A stretch of 64,000 nt of DNA from the NCBI GenBank assembly GCA_905210485.1, contig CAJLXA010000001.1, positions 1 through 64,000 on the forward strand, in the 5' to 3' direction. The notes under the pieces are model-generated. The model was given only the letters and a program-made list of their open reading frames with translations, had not been told where the DNA came from and ran no database searches. Source of the stretch: an uncultured Eubacteriales bacterium (GTDB lineage Bacteria > Bacillota > Clostridia > Oscillospirales > CAG-272). A program made the translations under genes and the position numbers. The stretch's first letter is position 1. Each line of letters begins with the position of its first letter. Of this stretch, positions 41,195 through 50,244 are shown piece after piece.

Positions 41195-41215
41195 CCGTAT
41201 ACGCGCGATTATCGG

Positions 41216-41244
41216 TTGACAGTACAGACTTTTTGTGGTATACT
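41216..41244 (+). promoter_or_regulatory. Strong promoter of structured RNA
   Basis: TTGACA (41216-41221), 17 bp, TATACT (41239-41244), 22 bp after the sigG stop. Confidence 0.8.
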
Positions 41245-41250
41245 GAAGAC

Positions 41251-41422
41251 AGAATGTCCGTTTCCTCTATGATGATCCGTTATCGGCCGTTCCACGGCCG
41301 ATATGGCGGCGCGCCCGGCGCTTTTCCGTAACCTTATACGGAAAGCGTATCGCGGCGCTCCCGGTCAGGCACACGCTTTTCACGCCCGGACGCGGCTTTC
41401 TGCGCACCGGGCTTTGTTTTTT
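41251..41422 (+). ncRNA. Unidentified structured small RNA
   Basis: About 172 nt between a near-consensus promoter and a terminator (GCCCGG 41384-41389 with CCGGGC 41407-41412, then T-run), with no good coding frame. Two strong hairpins are clear: TATCGGCCG-TTCCA-CGGCCGATA (41281-41303) and a stem of about 11 bp, 41319-41330 with 41337-41347. The region is GC-rich. It lacks the SRP GGAAGGNAGCAG core and a convincing 6S open bubble. It could be a free regulatory RNA or a leader of the coiled-coil gene at 41520. Confidence 0.55.
41384..41422 (+). terminator. Terminator of the structured RNA
   Basis: A GCCCGG/CCGGGC stem with an inner GCG/CGC pair and TTTGTTTTTT. Confidence 0.8.
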
Positions 41423-41519
41423 CGCATATTTTCGGAACAGGCTATGATGAATACAGCGATAAACGCGAAAGATACATGTTCCATGACCATGTCGACATTA
41501 TGAAAGTGAGGAAAACGCA

Positions 41520-41867
41520 ATGGATTTTAACGACCCGAACAACGACCCGAACGATCCCCGGATATATTACCAGTTACTTGAGTTCAAGATCGCCGAAATG
41601 GAAGAAAAAAACGCAAAGGAACATCTTGACGAAATCCGCGCAGAGCGCGTCGCACTCGAAAAAGAAGGGCTCAAACACCCGAGGCGCATGAACAAAGAAC
41701 GGCTCGAATTTCTGAAACGCCAAGAACGCAACGCGGAAAAACGCTACCGGAAGGCCCAAAACGACCTCGCACGAATGAACTGTGTTTTTTGGTTTTTCAC
41801 TATCGTTGAAGCCATCGCCGTCATCGCCTTCGCAATTTTTCTTTTATTTGCTTGTGTTATTAAATGA
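41520..41867 (+). CDS. Coiled-coil protein with C-terminal membrane anchor, unknown
   Basis: A 115-residue protein: Asn/Asp/Pro-rich start (MDFNDPNNDPNDP), a charged helical middle (about 18-85, likely coiled coil), and one C-terminal membrane helix (FWFFTIVEAIAVIAFAIFLLFACV). No family recognised. Ribosome site GTGAGG precedes the ATG. It may be read through from the structured RNA upstream. The tail-anchored layout suggests a membrane-associated scaffold or inhibitor, but no function can be assigned. Confidence 0.65.
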   Translation: MDFNDPNNDPNDPRIYYQLLEFKIAEMEEKNAKEHLDEIRAERVALEKEGLKHPRRMNKERLEFLKRQERNAEKRYRKAQNDLARMNCVFWFFTIVEAIAVIAFAIFLLFACVIK

Positions 41868-42021
41868 CCGTAAACGAATGTTGAGAAATAAACATTTCAT
41901 TCTCAACGTCATGCATTTTAAATAAATATCGGCATTTACCATGACGATCCCGGCGGCGTCATTTAATACCGTTTACATTATCCCGGCAAATTTCAGCAAT
42001 CAAAGGAGCGCGCGCTTTTTC

Positions 42022-43005
42022 ATGCATATCGGAAAAACCTTTCTGCCGCACGGCCTTATGCTCGGCCCGATGGCCGGATACAGCGACTACGCGATGCGCT
42101 GTATCGCCAGAGAAAACGGCGCGGAATATACCGTCAGCGAAATGGTATCCGCCAAGGCGCTCTGCTACCACGATAAAAAAACGCCGCTTCTCGCCCGCGT
42201 CCGGGCGGAAGAGATGCCGATGGCCGTTCAGATATTCGGTGCCGACCCCGGCGCAATGGCCGAGGGGGCGGCGATGGTCGCCGAAGGCATGGCAGGCGGC
42301 GTTATGCCATCGGCCATTGACATCAACATGGGTTGTCCCGTTCCGAAGATTGTAGGAAACGGCGAGGGGAGCGCCCTGATGACAAAGCCTGCGCTGGTGC
42401 GGGAAATCGTTGCCGCCGTATGCCGTGCCGTCCGTATTCCCGTCACCGTGAAAATCCGCTCAGGATTCGACGATACGCATAAAAACGCCGTGGAAATTGC
42501 CGCGCTTGCCGAAGAGGCGGGGGCGGCCGCTGTAACCGTACACGCCAGAACAAGAAAGCAATATTATGCGGGCAAGGCCGATCTGTCGGTCATTGCGGAC
42601 GTAAAACGCGCATTGACGGTTCCCGTCGTCGGCAACGGCGACATTCTGTCCGCCGACGACGCCGTCCGCATGAAAGAGGTCGCGGGATGCGACGGGCTCA
42701 TGGTCGCGCGCGGCGCCATCGGCAATCCGGCGCTGTTCCGCGAAATCATCTGCCGCTTTGACGGCGCCCCCTATACGCCGCCGACGCGGGAAGAAAAAAT
42801 CGAAACCGCCATGAAACAATTGCGTCTCTCGATTGCAGACAAGGGCGAATACATCGCCGTCCGCGAATGTCGCAAACAACTTCTCCACTACATAAGCCGT
42901 CTCCGCGGCGCGGCGGAGATACGCGCGCGGATCGCGCTTGCCGAAACGCCGGAAGAGGTGGAGGCGGCGCTGACCGATTCTCTTCTTCTCGCCGAGCAGT
43001 CATGA
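42022..43005 (+). CDS. dusB: tRNA-dihydrouridine synthase
   Basis: A 327-residue FMN-dependent enzyme reducing uridine in tRNA D-loops. Motifs: LGPMAGYSDYAMR, ASA-like VSEMVSAKAL, INMGCPVPKIVGNGEGSAL with the catalytic cysteine, VTVKIRSGFDD, VHARTRKQYYAGKAD, and VGNGDILSADDA for FMN. It is nearest DusB, the common Firmicutes type. The start is uncertain: AAAGGAG lies 13 bp before the ATG at 42022, which is far, but upstream in-frame codons have no better site. The TGTAAA-N6-TTTGCA repeat follows the stop. Confidence 0.93.
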   Translation: MHIGKTFLPHGLMLGPMAGYSDYAMRCIARENGAEYTVSEMVSAKALCYHDKKTPLLARVRAEEMPMAVQIFGADPGAMAEGAAMVAEGMAGGVMPSAIDINMGCPVPKIVGNGEGSALMTKPALVREIVAAVCRAVRIPVTVKIRSGFDDTHKNAVEIAALAEEAGAAAVTVHARTRKQYYAGKADLSVIADVKRALTVPVVGNGDILSADDAVRMKEVAGCDGLMVARGAIGNPALFREIICRFDGAPYTPPTREEKIETAMKQLRLSIADKGEYIAVRECRKQLLHYISRLRGAAEIRARIALAETPEEVEAALTDSLLLAEQS

Positions 43006-43017
43006 TTTTTATTATAT

Positions 43018-43035
43018 TGTAAATAAAAGTTTGCA
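43018..43035 (+). repeat. Post-stop inverted repeat, copy 7 (dus)
   Basis: TGTAAA-TAAAAG-TTTGCA, 12 bp after the dus stop codon. Confidence 0.65.
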
Positions 43036-43098
43036 TTTTATTATATATTACAATGATAACGGGCGTGAATAGCTGACCCGTTCACGGAGGAAATTTTC

Positions 43099-43944
43099 AT
43101 GAAATTCAGAAAAGCCGTTTTGATTCCCGCCATAGCGGTGGCCGTGTTTCTGTTCATGCAGACCGTTTTTTCCCTTCTCGGCCTGTTCGCGCTGACCCGG
43201 GTGGCGGCGCGTATCAGCGATAAAGCCGTCATGATACTTTTATCTTCGTACGACATTCTGCTGAACAGCCTCTATTCCGTTTCCATGCTCGCTTCGCTGT
43301 TCAGTAACCTTGTCACGGCGGCCGTTTTGTGCGCCCTTCCTTTCATCGCGCGGGAAACGCCGGAAGAGGGACTGTCTGTCCGCGAATGTAAGTACAGCGT
43401 CATCCCGCTTTCGATTCTCTTCGGCATCACCGCGTCTGCCGCCATCGGTATCCTTTGGGAAATGATACCGTTCCCGGAATCCATGTGGGACGAATACAAC
43501 GCTCTGCTTGGCAGCACCGTGGTCGAAAACAACGTGATAACGTTTCTTGCCGTGGCCGTCATGGCGCCGATCACCGAAGAACTGCTTTTCCGCGCGCTGA
43601 TCTGCGGCGGCTTTTCTTCCGCCATGCCGAAGTGGCTCGCCGTCTTCCTTTCCGCATTGATTTTCGGCATTATCCACGGCAATCTTATTCAGGGAAGCTA
43701 TGCTTTTTGTTTCGGGCTCATTCTCGGATTCTTCTTTATCCGCACGTGCTCGGTGATCCCCGGCATATTGATTCATGTCGGTTTCAACAGTGCTTCCTAC
43801 TTTTTCGCACCGCTTGACTCGTTGCCGGAGATGCTTGCCGGAACCGTCATGCTTATCATTGCCGCGGCGTCCGTTCTGCTCTTCTTCATTCTGCTTTTTG
43901 TCACGCGCGATAAGACCAATGCCTCCCGCCCGCTTGTCGCTTAA
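43099..43944 (+). CDS. CPBP family intramembrane metalloprotease
   Basis: A 281-residue membrane protein with eight or so helices and the CPBP/Abi signature: EELLFRAL (EExxxR), FGIIHGN (FxxxH) and HVGFNSAS (HxxxN). These residues form the Rce1-like active site. Bacterial roles include bacteriocin immunity and protein secretion; the substrate here is unknown. The ATG at 43099 follows GGAGG by 8 bp. Confidence 0.9.
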   Translation: MKFRKAVLIPAIAVAVFLFMQTVFSLLGLFALTRVAARISDKAVMILLSSYDILLNSLYSVSMLASLFSNLVTAAVLCALPFIARETPEEGLSVRECKYSVIPLSILFGITASAAIGILWEMIPFPESMWDEYNALLGSTVVENNVITFLAVAVMAPITEELLFRALICGGFSSAMPKWLAVFLSALIFGIIHGNLIQGSYAFCFGLILGFFFIRTCSVIPGILIHVGFNSASYFFAPLDSLPEMLAGTVMLIIAAASVLLFFILLFVTRDKTNASRPLVA

Positions 43945-44053
43945 ACGTTACGGCCTCCAATAAAGAGCCCCCGCGGTTTCCACGGTTTTTCTCTGTTTCC
44001 ATAAAAAAATCGTATAATTCTCCTCCATAATTGTAAATATTTTAAAAACTGTA

Positions 44054-44082
44054 TTGCAATTTCTTATATCGTGTGCTATACT
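44054..44082 (+). promoter_or_regulatory. Promoter of the MgtC family gene
   Basis: TTGCAA (44054-44059), 17 bp, TATACT (44077-44082). The 70-nt leader has a small perfect hairpin, TGACGG-TACG-CCGTCA. Confidence 0.65.
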
Positions 44083-44154
44083 CTAATATATTTTTATATC
44101 CGCACACGCATGACGGTACGCCGTCACAGAGCGAATTATGAAGGAGCGTTTATC

Positions 44155-44877
44155 ATGTACGAAATTTCGTTTGTACAGGACCTTGTCAACGGGTTCACCG
44201 GACAATGGGTTTATGTCCTGCGATTACTTCTCGCGTGTCTTTGCGGCGGCGCGATCGGCATCGAACGAACGCTTCGCCAGAAAGACGCCGGCTTCCGCAC
44301 GCATATGATCGTGGCCATGGGCGCGGCGCTGATGACCATTGTTTCCAAATACGGCTTTCTCGACGTGGTTACGTCGGATATTCTGATCGGCGACGTCCGT
44401 GTGGACGTTTCCCGTGTGGCCTCCAACATCATCACGGGTATTTCGTTTCTCGGCGCCGGCATGATCTTTGCCAACGGATCCAGTATAAAGGGTCTGACGA
44501 CCGCCGCCGGTATTCTGGTCACCGCAACCGCCGGTATGGCCATCGGCGCGGGGCTCTATACCACCGGCATCATCGCTACGGCACTGGTCATCATCATTCA
44601 GATCGTTTTCCACACGTTTCTCATCGGCTTCGACAAAGTGCTCGCCAACGACATTACCCATGACATGGTCGTACGCCTGAAAGCCTCTCCCGAAGCCATT
44701 ATCCGCCTGAAAGAACGGCTGAAAGAACATGACATTTCCGTCATGGGCACAAAAATCACCTCCGACGACCGTTCGTTTGTCGTTCTTCTGTCGGTCAAAT
44801 GCAGTAAACACACCGATCTCGACGAAGTTGCCGCCATTTTAAGTGAAAACGAGGACGTCATGTCCGTAACTCTCTGA
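44155..44877 (+). CDS. MgtC/SapB family membrane protein
   Basis: A 240-residue protein with about five helices in the first 150 residues (LLLACLCGGAIGIERTLRQKDAGFRTHMIVAMGA, then GISFLGAGMIF and GLTTAAGILVTATAGMAIG), matching MgtC/SapB, and a C-terminal ACT-like soluble domain. In pathogens MgtC modulates the F-ATPase under low Mg2+; in free-living bacteria the role is unclear. It starts after AAGGAG by 9 bp and ends at a strong terminator. Confidence 0.9.
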   Translation: MYEISFVQDLVNGFTGQWVYVLRLLLACLCGGAIGIERTLRQKDAGFRTHMIVAMGAALMTIVSKYGFLDVVTSDILIGDVRVDVSRVASNIITGISFLGAGMIFANGSSIKGLTTAAGILVTATAGMAIGAGLYTTGIIATALVIIIQIVFHTFLIGFDKVLANDITHDMVVRLKASPEAIIRLKERLKEHDISVMGTKITSDDRSFVVLLSVKCSKHTDLDEVAAILSENEDVMSVTL

Positions 44878-44895
44878 CAGATACATTTCATACAT

Positions 44896-44931
44896 AAAAC
44901 AGGCCGGGCGCTTTTGCGCCCGGCCTGTTTT
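44896..44931 (+). terminator. Terminator after the MgtC family gene
   Basis: AAAACAGGCCGGGCGC-TTTT-GCGCCCGGCCTGTTTT, a perfect stem that can serve the convergent gene ending at 44954 too. Confidence 0.9.
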
Positions 44932-44953
44932 ATCCGGCTGTTTTTATTAAGGG

Positions 44954-45799
44954 TCAGAATTCCAAGGTCATGCCGTCATAGGATACGAGAATCCCATCCT
45001 TTTCCACTTTCTTCTGCAAGGCATCGTAGTTCATGCCGCCGTTATGTGAAAAATGATTCAGGACGATCTTCGTTTTTTCCGTTATCAGGTGTTCGTTTTT
45101 CATCCGTTCAATCACTTCATACGCCGTTTCCAGATTCATGTGTCCGTTGCGCACACCTTTCACCAATATACTCGTGCAGTCCAGCGATACAAGATCAAAC
45201 GGTTCCATTGCGGAAAGCGCCTGCCACGTTTCTTCAAAGAAGTAACCGGTGTCATGCGCATAAAGCAACCGTTTGCCGTCGCGCTCAATGGCATAAATCA
45301 CGGGCGTGGATGCGGGCGAATGATTGGCGGCAAGAGGCGTTACGGTGTAGCCGAGCGTCGTAAAGGGCACAAACGGCGTTATCTCGACGCATGCCAGACG
45401 ATTGTTCAGGATGCCGGGAGTGCCTTTCTCTGCTGTGTCCACCGTATGCCGGTAAGCGGCGGTCGGCTGATAGACCGTAAGCGGCGGATATTTCTCCGGC
45501 TCTTCGGGAAGAAAGCCGTAACCGATGCCACGCGCCGCAAGATCTTCGGGATACAGATGATCCGAATGATCATGCGTAATCAAAAGCGACTGTATACGGT
45601 AAAGTTCCAGACCGTATCGGTTCATATGCCAAAGCGAATCGGCCGGAAAGTCAATCAGCAATTCATCATTGATCAGAGCCTGCGAGCGACTGCGGATATT
45701 GCGCCCGCCAAGGCGGCGCGCCTCGCGGCAGGTATCGCAATCGCAAAATATAGCGGGTATACCCTCATATGCCGCCGTTCCGAGATATTGCAGTTTCAT
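44954..45799 (-). CDS. Metallo-beta-lactamase fold hydrolase, PhnP-like
   Basis: A 281-residue enzyme. The start MKLQYLGTAAYEGIPAIFC followed by CDCDTCREARRLGG gives the extra cysteine zinc site of PhnP-type phosphodiesterases, and THDHSDHLYPEDL is the HxHxDH metal site. Further ligands are in NHSPAS and AHDTGYF. PhnP cleaves cyclic ribose phosphates, but no phn genes are nearby, so the substrate is open. Ribosome site AAGGAG precedes the ATG. Confidence 0.85.
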   Translation of the reverse strand: MKLQYLGTAAYEGIPAIFCDCDTCREARRLGGRNIRSRSQALINDELLIDFPADSLWHMNRYGLELYRIQSLLITHDHSDHLYPEDLAARGIGYGFLPEEPEKYPPLTVYQPTAAYRHTVDTAEKGTPGILNNRLACVEITPFVPFTTLGYTVTPLAANHSPASTPVIYAIERDGKRLLYAHDTGYFFEETWQALSAMEPFDLVSLDCTSILVKGVRNGHMNLETAYEVIERMKNEHLITEKTKIVLNHFSHNGGMNYDALQKKVEKDGILVSYDGMTLEF

Positions 45800-45876
45800 A
45801 TTCTATTCTCCTTATAATAGCGATTATGCGCTTTATTTCAGGATCAGTCTGCTTCTGCTGTCGGTATACAAATTCC

Positions 45877-45905
45877 ATTATAAAAGAAACCAAGCCTGCC
45901 TGCAA
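45877..45905 (-). promoter_or_regulatory. Promoter of the PhnP-like gene
   Basis: Minus strand: TTGCAG (45900-45905), 17 bp, TATAAT (45877-45882). Confidence 0.65.
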
Positions 45906-45962
45906 AAAAGTTTTTTCTGCCGGCGGCGTATTCGCCCCTTTGCCGTAAGAGTGTCAACGGCA

Positions 45963-46472
45963 TTAATGTCCGTTATTATTTCTCCGGAAAACGAACAGTT
46001 TGGAAAAAACATAGTTGAGGATTACAACAATCACCGCCGAAGCGGCCTTGACAATCAAGGCGTCGTATGACAGCCATGTAACGAACACAAGAAGCGCGCC
46101 CTCCGCAAAAAGAAGCGTTGCCACGCGACTGCCGGCAAAACGCAGGATTTCCGTCACCACATCAAGAAAAGTATGACCGTGGGCAGAGAACACATAGTGC
46201 CGGTTCGTGACAAAGGCAAACGCCACGGCGAGAACCCATGCCGTTATATTCGACAGGTGCTCGTCGATATTTGCCACTTCATTCATAAGAAAAAACGTGA
46301 TGAAATCCACCGCCGTGGTAAGGGCGCCGAAAAGGAGATAAAGGAGCACCTCCTTATACTTCGTATAAAACGGCCGGAAAACGCGCAGAAGCGGCAACGT
46401 CATTATGCGGTCGAAAATATCGGGAGAACGTTTCTCCTCCTCTTCGGTATCCATTGAATACGGTTCCTGCAT
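45963..46472 (-). CDS. GtrA family membrane protein
   Basis: A 169-residue protein with an acidic cytosolic start (MDTEEEEKRSPDIFDR) and four membrane helices matching GtrA: LLYLLFGALTTAVDFITFF and the C-terminal VVILNYVFSKLFVFRR. GtrA-type proteins are thought to flip polyprenyl-linked sugars for surface glycan modification. No glycosyltransferase is adjacent. It lies 61 bp downstream of the glycyl-tRNA synthetase gene in the same direction and could share its transcript. Confidence 0.9.
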   Translation of the reverse strand: MQEPYSMDTEEEEKRSPDIFDRIMTLPLLRVFRPFYTKYKEVLLYLLFGALTTAVDFITFFLMNEVANIDEHLSNITAWVLAVAFAFVTNRHYVFSAHGHTFLDVVTEILRFAGSRVATLLFAEGALLVFVTWLSYDALIVKAASAVIVVILNYVFSKLFVFRRNNNGH

Positions 46473-46533
46473 GGTTTCTCCGTAAACGACGGACCGCGCC
46501 CGGTATCTCCGCCCGCGGCCGCTGCCGTTTTTA

Positions 46534-47925
46534 TCAGAATTTCAGTTTATCTTCGATATACGCGCGCACATCGGCGATGGGGAGACGAACCTGCTCCATC
46601 GTGTCGCGGTCACGCACGGTCACGCAACCGTCCGTTTCGGTGTCGAAGTCATAGGTAATGCAGAACGGCGTGCCGATCTCATCTTCACGGCGGTAACGCT
46701 TGCCGATCGAACCGGCTTCGTCAAAGTCGACGTTGAAATACTTGCGAAGTTCATCGGCGAGCAGGATCGCCTTATCGGAAAGTTTTTTGGACAGCGGAAG
46801 AACGGCGGCTTTAATCGGCGCCAGAGCGGGATGCAGGTGCAGAACCGTGCGGACGTCTCCCTCGCCGATCGTCTCTTCATCATAAGCATCGATGAGGAAT
46901 GCCAGCGCGACGCGGTCGGCGCCGAGAGACGGCTCGATGACATACGGGATATATTTCTGATTGGTTTCGGGGTCGAAATAGGACATATCGGTACCGCTGT
47001 GATTCTGATGCTGCGTCAGGTCATAATCGGTACGGTCGGCGATACCCCAGAGTTCGCCCCAGCCGAACGGGAAAAGATATTCAAAGTCGGTCGTTGCCTT
47101 GGAATAGAAGCAAAGTTCGTCTTTGTCGTGGTCGCGGAGACGGAGATTTTCCTTTTTCATGCCGAGGTTATACAAAAAGTCGGCGCAATACTGCTTCCAA
47201 TACGCAAACCATTCAAGGTCGGTGCCGGGCTTGCAGAAGAATTCCAGTTCCATCTGCTCAAATTCACGGGTACGGAACACAAAGTTACCGGGCGTGATCT
47301 CATTGCGGAAAGATTTGCCGATCTGGCCGACGCCGAAGGGCAGTTTGCGGCGCGTGGTACGCGCAACATTCAGGAAATTCACAAAAATGCCCTGCGCGGT
47401 TTCCGGACGCAGATAAAGCTGAGAAGACGAATCTTCGGTGACCCCCTGAAACGTCTTGAACATCAGGTTGAATTTACGGATACCCGTAAAGTTTTTGCCG
47501 CCGCATACGGGGCAGGTGATGCCCTTTTCGGCAATATACTTTTCCATTTCCTCGTTCGTGAACGCGGCGGGATTATCGGAAAGACCGTTCTTTGCGGCAT
47601 AGTCCTCGATCAGTTTGTCGGCGCGGTGACGCGCTTTGCAATCTTTGCAGTCCATCAGAGGATCGGAAAAACCGCCCACGTGACCCGACGCGACCCATAC
47701 TTCGGGATTGACGATGATGGCGCTGTCAAGACCGACATTGTAGCGGGATTCCTGCACGAATTTTTTCCACCATGCTTTTTTCACATTGTTCTTGAACTCC
47801 ACGCCGAGCGGACCGTAGTCCCACGAATTGGCGAGGCCGCCGTAAATCTCGCTACCGGCATAAATGAAGCCGCGTCCTTTGCACAAGGCCACGATTTTGT
47901 CCATGGTTTTCAGTTTGTTGTCCAT
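46534..47925 (-). CDS. glyQS: Glycine--tRNA ligase (single-chain type)
   Basis: A 463-residue class II synthetase of the alpha2 (eukaryote-like) form. Visible: KGRGFIYAGSEIYGGLANSWDYGPLG, a zinc-binding-like CKDCKARHRAD plus CPVCGGKNF, motif 2 FRNEITPGNFVFRTREFEQMELE, motif 3 region LAFLIDAYDEE, and an anticodon-binding domain (about 360-463, APIKAAVLPLSKK). It is not the tetrameric GlyQ/GlyS form. The ATG at 47925 follows ACGGAG. Confidence 0.96.
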   Translation of the reverse strand: MDNKLKTMDKIVALCKGRGFIYAGSEIYGGLANSWDYGPLGVEFKNNVKKAWWKKFVQESRYNVGLDSAIIVNPEVWVASGHVGGFSDPLMDCKDCKARHRADKLIEDYAAKNGLSDNPAAFTNEEMEKYIAEKGITCPVCGGKNFTGIRKFNLMFKTFQGVTEDSSSQLYLRPETAQGIFVNFLNVARTTRRKLPFGVGQIGKSFRNEITPGNFVFRTREFEQMELEFFCKPGTDLEWFAYWKQYCADFLYNLGMKKENLRLRDHDKDELCFYSKATTDFEYLFPFGWGELWGIADRTDYDLTQHQNHSGTDMSYFDPETNQKYIPYVIEPSLGADRVALAFLIDAYDEETIGEGDVRTVLHLHPALAPIKAAVLPLSKKLSDKAILLADELRKYFNVDFDEAGSIGKRYRREDEIGTPFCITYDFDTETDGCVTVRDRDTMEQVRLPIADVRAYIEDKLKF

Positions 47926-47953
47926 TTTCTTTCTCCGTATTTATATATGTATT

Positions 47954-47971
47954 TGTAAATTATAGTTTGCA
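47954..47971 (-). repeat. Post-stop inverted repeat, copy 8 (mtaB)
   Basis: TGTAAA-TTATAG-TTTGCA on the plus strand, 8 bp beyond the minus-strand mtaB stop codon and upstream of the glycyl-tRNA synthetase start. Confidence 0.65.
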
Positions 47972-47979
47972 TTTTGCTT

Positions 47980-49302
47980 TTATTCTTCGATTTCACCGAT
48001 GATCTTATCGCCGTCAGTTGCCAGCGGTATCACATTGGCAATGGCGCCGTGAAGATTCCTGTCCGACCTGACGGCACATTCGATGAAGTTTTCGCTGTGG
48101 CCGGCGGAAAAGCCGTTGCGATAGGTTTCAAAAAGCACGGAAAGAGGCGTCTTGTTTTCGACGGTCGCCGCAAGATTCTCGCGCGTCATGGCCGAAGAAA
48201 GCGCCATCAGTTCCGCCACGCGTTCATGTTTGACGTCTTCGGGAATCTGATGCGGATAGGAAGCCGCGGGCGTATTTTTACGTCTGGAGTATGCAAATAC
48301 ATGCATGGAAAGGAAGTGCGCCTCGCGCGAAAAAGAAAGCGTTTCACGGAAATTCTCTTCGGTCTCGCCGGGGAAACCGACCATCATATCGGTCGTCAGC
48401 ATAAGCCGCGGATAAGCGGTGCGCAGGAGCCGTATCCCGTTCATTGCCTGCTCGCTGTTATAGCGGCGATGCATAGCGCGCAGAACCGCGTCGCTCCCGC
48501 TTTGCATGGATATATGAAAATGCGGCACCGGCTTTTTCAGGGAAGCAAGGCGCGTAACAAAAGGTTCACGGAAAAGTTCCGGCGTCAGCGAACCGAGGCG
48601 GATACGTTCGATCGGGCTATCCCTCTCAAGCAATGTCAACAGATCAATCAGGCGGAATCCGCCGAGATCCACGCCGTAAGAGGCAGTCTCGATGCCGGTC
48701 AGAACCACTTCTCGCGTACCGCCGGCGACCAGTGCGTTCACCTCTTTCAGCACATCTTCGGGCGCTTTTGAACGAACGCGGCCGCGCGCCGCCGGAATGG
48801 CGCAATAGGTACAGCGACATTCGCAACCGTCCTCAATCTTCACATAGGCACGCGTGCGCGGAGCACTGCGGACATGCATCGGCTCAAACGGTTCTGCCTC
48901 TATGTCGGTCACGGCAGTGACCGGCGATGCGGCCTGTCCCGCATGTCGCGCGGCCAGAATACGAAGCGCCGCGTCGGGGATTTTCATTTTATCGCCGCTG
49001 CCTCCGACATACGCAACGCCGGGAATGGCCGCACACTGCTCCGGAGAAGTCTGCGAATAGCAACCCGTCACCATGACAACGGCGTCGGGGGACAGCGATA
49101 CGGCCCTTCGGATCATCTGCCGCGACTTGCGGTCGGATTCGGCCGTCACGGTGCAGGTATTGATGACATATACGTCGGCTCTTTCGGTAAAAGCGACCTC
49201 GGAAAAACCGCGTGCAAGAAAAGCCTCCCGTATTGCCTCGGTCTCATACTGCGAAACCTTGCATCCGAGAGTATGAAAGGCAACGGTTATCGGCTGATCC
49301 AC
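47980..49302 (-). CDS. mtaB: tRNA t6A37 methylthiotransferase MtaB
   Basis: A 440-residue radical-SAM enzyme that adds a methylthio group to t6A37, forming ms2t6A in tRNAs reading ANN codons. The N-terminal UPF0004 domain has TLGCKVSQYETEA, VINTCTV and GCYSQ, whose cysteines hold one cluster; the radical-SAM CxxxCxxC is in GCECRCTYCAIP; a C-terminal TRAM-like region follows. I take the GTG at 49302 as start, since AAGGAG is 8 bp upstream and the protein then opens at the family position (VDQPITVAFHTLGC). A longer in-frame extension exists but lacks similarity. Confidence 0.94.
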   Translation of the reverse strand: MDQPITVAFHTLGCKVSQYETEAIREAFLARGFSEVAFTERADVYVINTCTVTAESDRKSRQMIRRAVSLSPDAVVMVTGCYSQTSPEQCAAIPGVAYVGGSGDKMKIPDAALRILAARHAGQAASPVTAVTDIEAEPFEPMHVRSAPRTRAYVKIEDGCECRCTYCAIPAARGRVRSKAPEDVLKEVNALVAGGTREVVLTGIETASYGVDLGGFRLIDLLTLLERDSPIERIRLGSLTPELFREPFVTRLASLKKPVPHFHISMQSGSDAVLRAMHRRYNSEQAMNGIRLLRTAYPRLMLTTDMMVGFPGETEENFRETLSFSREAHFLSMHVFAYSRRKNTPAASYPHQIPEDVKHERVAELMALSSAMTRENLAATVENKTPLSVLFETYRNGFSAGHSENFIECAVRSDRNLHGAIANVIPLATDGDKIIGEIEE

Positions 49303-49584
49303 GGAACTTTCTCCTTCTGTGACAGAATTGAATGACATTGATCGGATAGCGAATACGGAATACCCCGCCGCCCCGTTTATCGGAACCGGCCAAAAGAGCG
49401 CCGCGCCGACCGATAACAAGCCCGCACGTCGCCCGTTTTGCATAACGGTTGCGGGAAAAAGCGGCATATTGTCGGAAAGCGTGCCGAAATCCCGTTTTCG
49501 TCCGGCACAACTTGTCATGTATTCCTATTATATCATATTTTTATCTTTTGTAAAGAGTATTTGCGCGAAAAGCGCGGAAAATGC

Positions 49585-49613
49585 TTGACTTTTTGCCGAA
49601 ATGCGACTATCAT
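49585..49613 (+). promoter_or_regulatory. Promoter of the DUF5662 gene
   Basis: TTGACT (49585-49590), 17 bp, TATCAT (49608-49613), 30 bp before the ATG. Confidence 0.7.
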
Positions 49614-49642
49614 TAACATAAACGAACCGGGGAGGCCGAAGC

Positions 49643-50182
49643 ATGAAACTCTTTTCTCATTTCCGCACGATCACGAGGCACCGCCATGCCGTTATCCGTC
49701 ATGCACGGCGCGCGGGTATTCTGTGGCAGGGTCTCTTTCACGATCTCTCCAAATACAGTCCGACGGAATTCTTTGCGGGCGTGCGCTATTACGAAGACGG
49801 CAAACGCAGTCCGAACGAGAAAGAACGCGAAGTCAGGGGGTATTCCTCCGCGTGGCTGCATCATAAGGGGCGCAACAAGCACCACTTTGAATACTGGAAC
49901 GATATCAATATGACAACGCACCGCTATGAGCCGGTGAAAATGCCGCTCCGTTATCTTGCGGAGATGTTCTGCGACCGCGTCGCGGCCAGCAAAATCTATC
50001 AGGGGAAAAATTATACCGACCGGCACCCCCTCGACTACTTCATCCGCGGTGAAGCCGGAAAAAAGATGCACCCGGAGACCGCGGCGCATCTGCAATACTG
50101 GCTCGTTATGCTGGCGGAAGAGGGCGAAGACGCCGTTTTCCGCCGTATCCGCGAGGAAATAAAAAACAAACGGGAATACTGA
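49643..50182 (+). CDS. DUF5662 family protein, HD-like
   Basis: A 179-residue soluble protein. HRHAVIRHARRAGILWQGLFHDLSKYSPTEF and AWLHHKGRNKHHFEYW carry an H...HD...HH pattern that resembles a metal-dependent HD-type hydrolase; this matches DUF5662, whose function is not established. YLAEMFCDRVAASKIY and DRHPLDYF are further conserved-looking blocks. The start follows GGGGAGG. It is monocistronic with promoter and terminator. Confidence 0.8.
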   Translation: MKLFSHFRTITRHRHAVIRHARRAGILWQGLFHDLSKYSPTEFFAGVRYYEDGKRSPNEKEREVRGYSSAWLHHKGRNKHHFEYWNDINMTTHRYEPVKMPLRYLAEMFCDRVAASKIYQGKNYTDRHPLDYFIRGEAGKKMHPETAAHLQYWLVMLAEEGEDAVFRRIREEIKNKREY

Positions 50183-50205
50183 CCTCATTTCCCCGGAAAT
50201 ACAAT

Positions 50206-50237
50206 AGAAGAGATGCATGCGCATCTCTTCTTTTCTA
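50206..50237. terminator. Bidirectional terminator DUF5662/IMPDH
   Basis: AGAAGAGATGC-ATGC-GCATCTCTTCT followed by TTTCTATTC, between convergent genes. Confidence 0.85.
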
Positions 50238-50244
50238 TTCTTTA

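Noticed and set aside
41251..41422. SRP (4.5S) RNA, suggested by CCCGGTCAGGC
   Set aside because: The GGTCAGG match is not followed by the GGAAGGNAGCAG core loop, so the likeness is superficial.
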